DNA of 6,035 bases from Pseudodesulfovibrio sp. (GTDB taxonomy: Bacteria; Desulfobacterota; Desulfovibrionia; Desulfovibrionales; Desulfovibrionaceae), in contig JAFLJW010000305.1 in assembly GCA_022712815.1 (NCBI GenBank), forward strand, positions 1 to 6,035, in the 5' to 3' direction. How positions within the stretch are numbered: the first letter of the stretch is position 1; each line of letters starts with the position of its first letter. The position numbers were made by a program, and so were the translations under genes. This document shows positions 5,434-6,035 of the stretch, piece by piece. Under the pieces are notes generated by a model. It worked only from the letters and a program-made list of their open reading frames with translations, was not told the origin of the DNA and did no database searches.

Positions 5434-6035
5434 CAGGGTCGAACAAAATAATGCGATCCGGCTCAAAACCGATGTCCATCATCTTTCCGGAGGCAGCCAT
5501 GACCCGGCCCTCGACCTCGGCGATCATGGAGTTGCCGCCGATCTCGTATTCCAGATGAGACTGGCCGCCGAGAATCTCGGCCACCACGACTTTACCCTTG
5601 AAACGCCATTGTTCAGGCACGCGGTTCACGGCCCCGCCGACCTTGATTGCATCGGGCCTGATGCCGACTATCACCGGCGCACCGTCCGCAAGCTCCGGCT
5701 TTGCCTTGGGCAATGGGACCACAAGGGAATCCATGGTCACCGAAGGGATTCCATCAATGATGGAATACGTCCCTTCCATGATGTTCATGGGCGGATTGCC
5801 GATGAACTGGGCCACGAACACGTTTCCGGGGCGCTCGAAAATATCAATGGGTGAACCAACCTGCTGGATGGTGCCATCTTTTAAAATGACAATCCGATCA
5901 GCCAGGGTCATGGCCTCGATCTGATCGTGGGTGACGTAAATGGTGGTGGTCGACAGCTGCTCGTGCATCTTGCGAAGCTCCATTCGCATCTGGGTTCTGA
6001 GCTGGGCATCAAGGTTGGAAAGCGGCTCGTCGAAC
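5411..6035 (-). CDS. MalK/UgpC-like ATPase of the sugar ABC importer (5' end outside the window)
   Basis: The visible part is 207 residues and starts inside Walker B (FDEP, with D2 and catalytic E3 of the visible part). The D-loop SNLD (6-9) and the H-loop histidine in YVTHDQIEAMTLADR (33-47) follow. ILKDGTIQQVGSPIDIFERP and FVAQFIGNPPMN are characteristic of the MalK/UgpC/MsmX family at the end of the nucleotide-binding domain. The C-terminal regulatory part is TOBE/MOP-like (about 82-207), with VIVGIRPDAIKVG and IILFDPETT. Walker A, the Q-loop and the ABC signature lie beyond the right edge. It is the first visible gene of the operon. It would hydrolyse ATP as a dimer at the cytoplasmic face of the two permeases. 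The stop is TGA at 5413-5411, with 78 bp before the binding-protein ATG. Confidence 0.95.
   Translation of the reverse strand, partial: FDEPLSNLDAQLRTQMRMELRKMHEQLSTTTIYVTHDQIEAMTLADRIVILKDGTIQQVGSPIDIFERPGNVFVAQFIGNPPMNIMEGTYSIIDGIPSVTMDSLVVPLPKAKPELADGAPVIVGIRPDAIKVGGAVNRVPEQWRFKGKVVVAEILGGQSHLEYEIGGNSMIAEVEGRVMAASGKMMDIGFEPDRIILFDPETTNSLL

Overview
The window suggests a Gram-negative proteobacterium of moderate GC content. A Desulfovibrio-like deltaproteobacterium is my best guess, from the mix of a TadE-type pilus gene behind a sigma-54 promoter, an NtrC-type regulator and the protein sequences. No marker gene is present, so this placement is inference.

Layout. (1) Positions 1-218, minus strand: the N-terminal part of a TadE/TadG-like pseudopilin (Flp/Tad pilus), cut by the left edge. 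(2) Positions 219-468: a divergent control region. It holds a good sigma-54 (-24/-12) promoter reading left into the pilin-like gene, a sigma-70-type promoter reading right, and a 9-bp inverted repeat between that promoter and the next gene. (3) Positions 469-1854, plus strand: a complete NtrC-family sigma-54-dependent response regulator (receiver, AAA+, Fis-type HTH). (4) Positions 1855-2057: a convergent intergenic gap with a bidirectional intrinsic terminator. (5) Positions 2058-6035, minus strand: a CUT1-type sugar ABC importer operon. In transcription order it encodes an MsmX/UgpC/MalK-like ATPase (5' end outside the window), a periplasmic binding protein of the glucose/mannose type, a MalF-like permease and a MalG-like permease.

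How the parts work together. The regulator is an enhancer-binding protein of the class sigma-54 promoters require, and it sits back to back with a sigma-54 promoter. The simplest reading is that it switches on the neighbouring pilus genes. In the importer operon, the binding protein captures sugar in the periplasm, the two permeases form the channel, and the ATPase pair drives uptake. A strong GC-rich stem-loop follows the binding-protein gene, and the first permease gene has only a weak ribosome binding site. This fits the usual need for much more binding protein than permease.

I found no tRNA, rRNA, CRISPR array, insertion sequence or clear novel defence or mobile system. The most interesting points are the pairing of sigma-54 promoter and activator, the enlarged MalF-type permease, and the intercistronic stem-loop.
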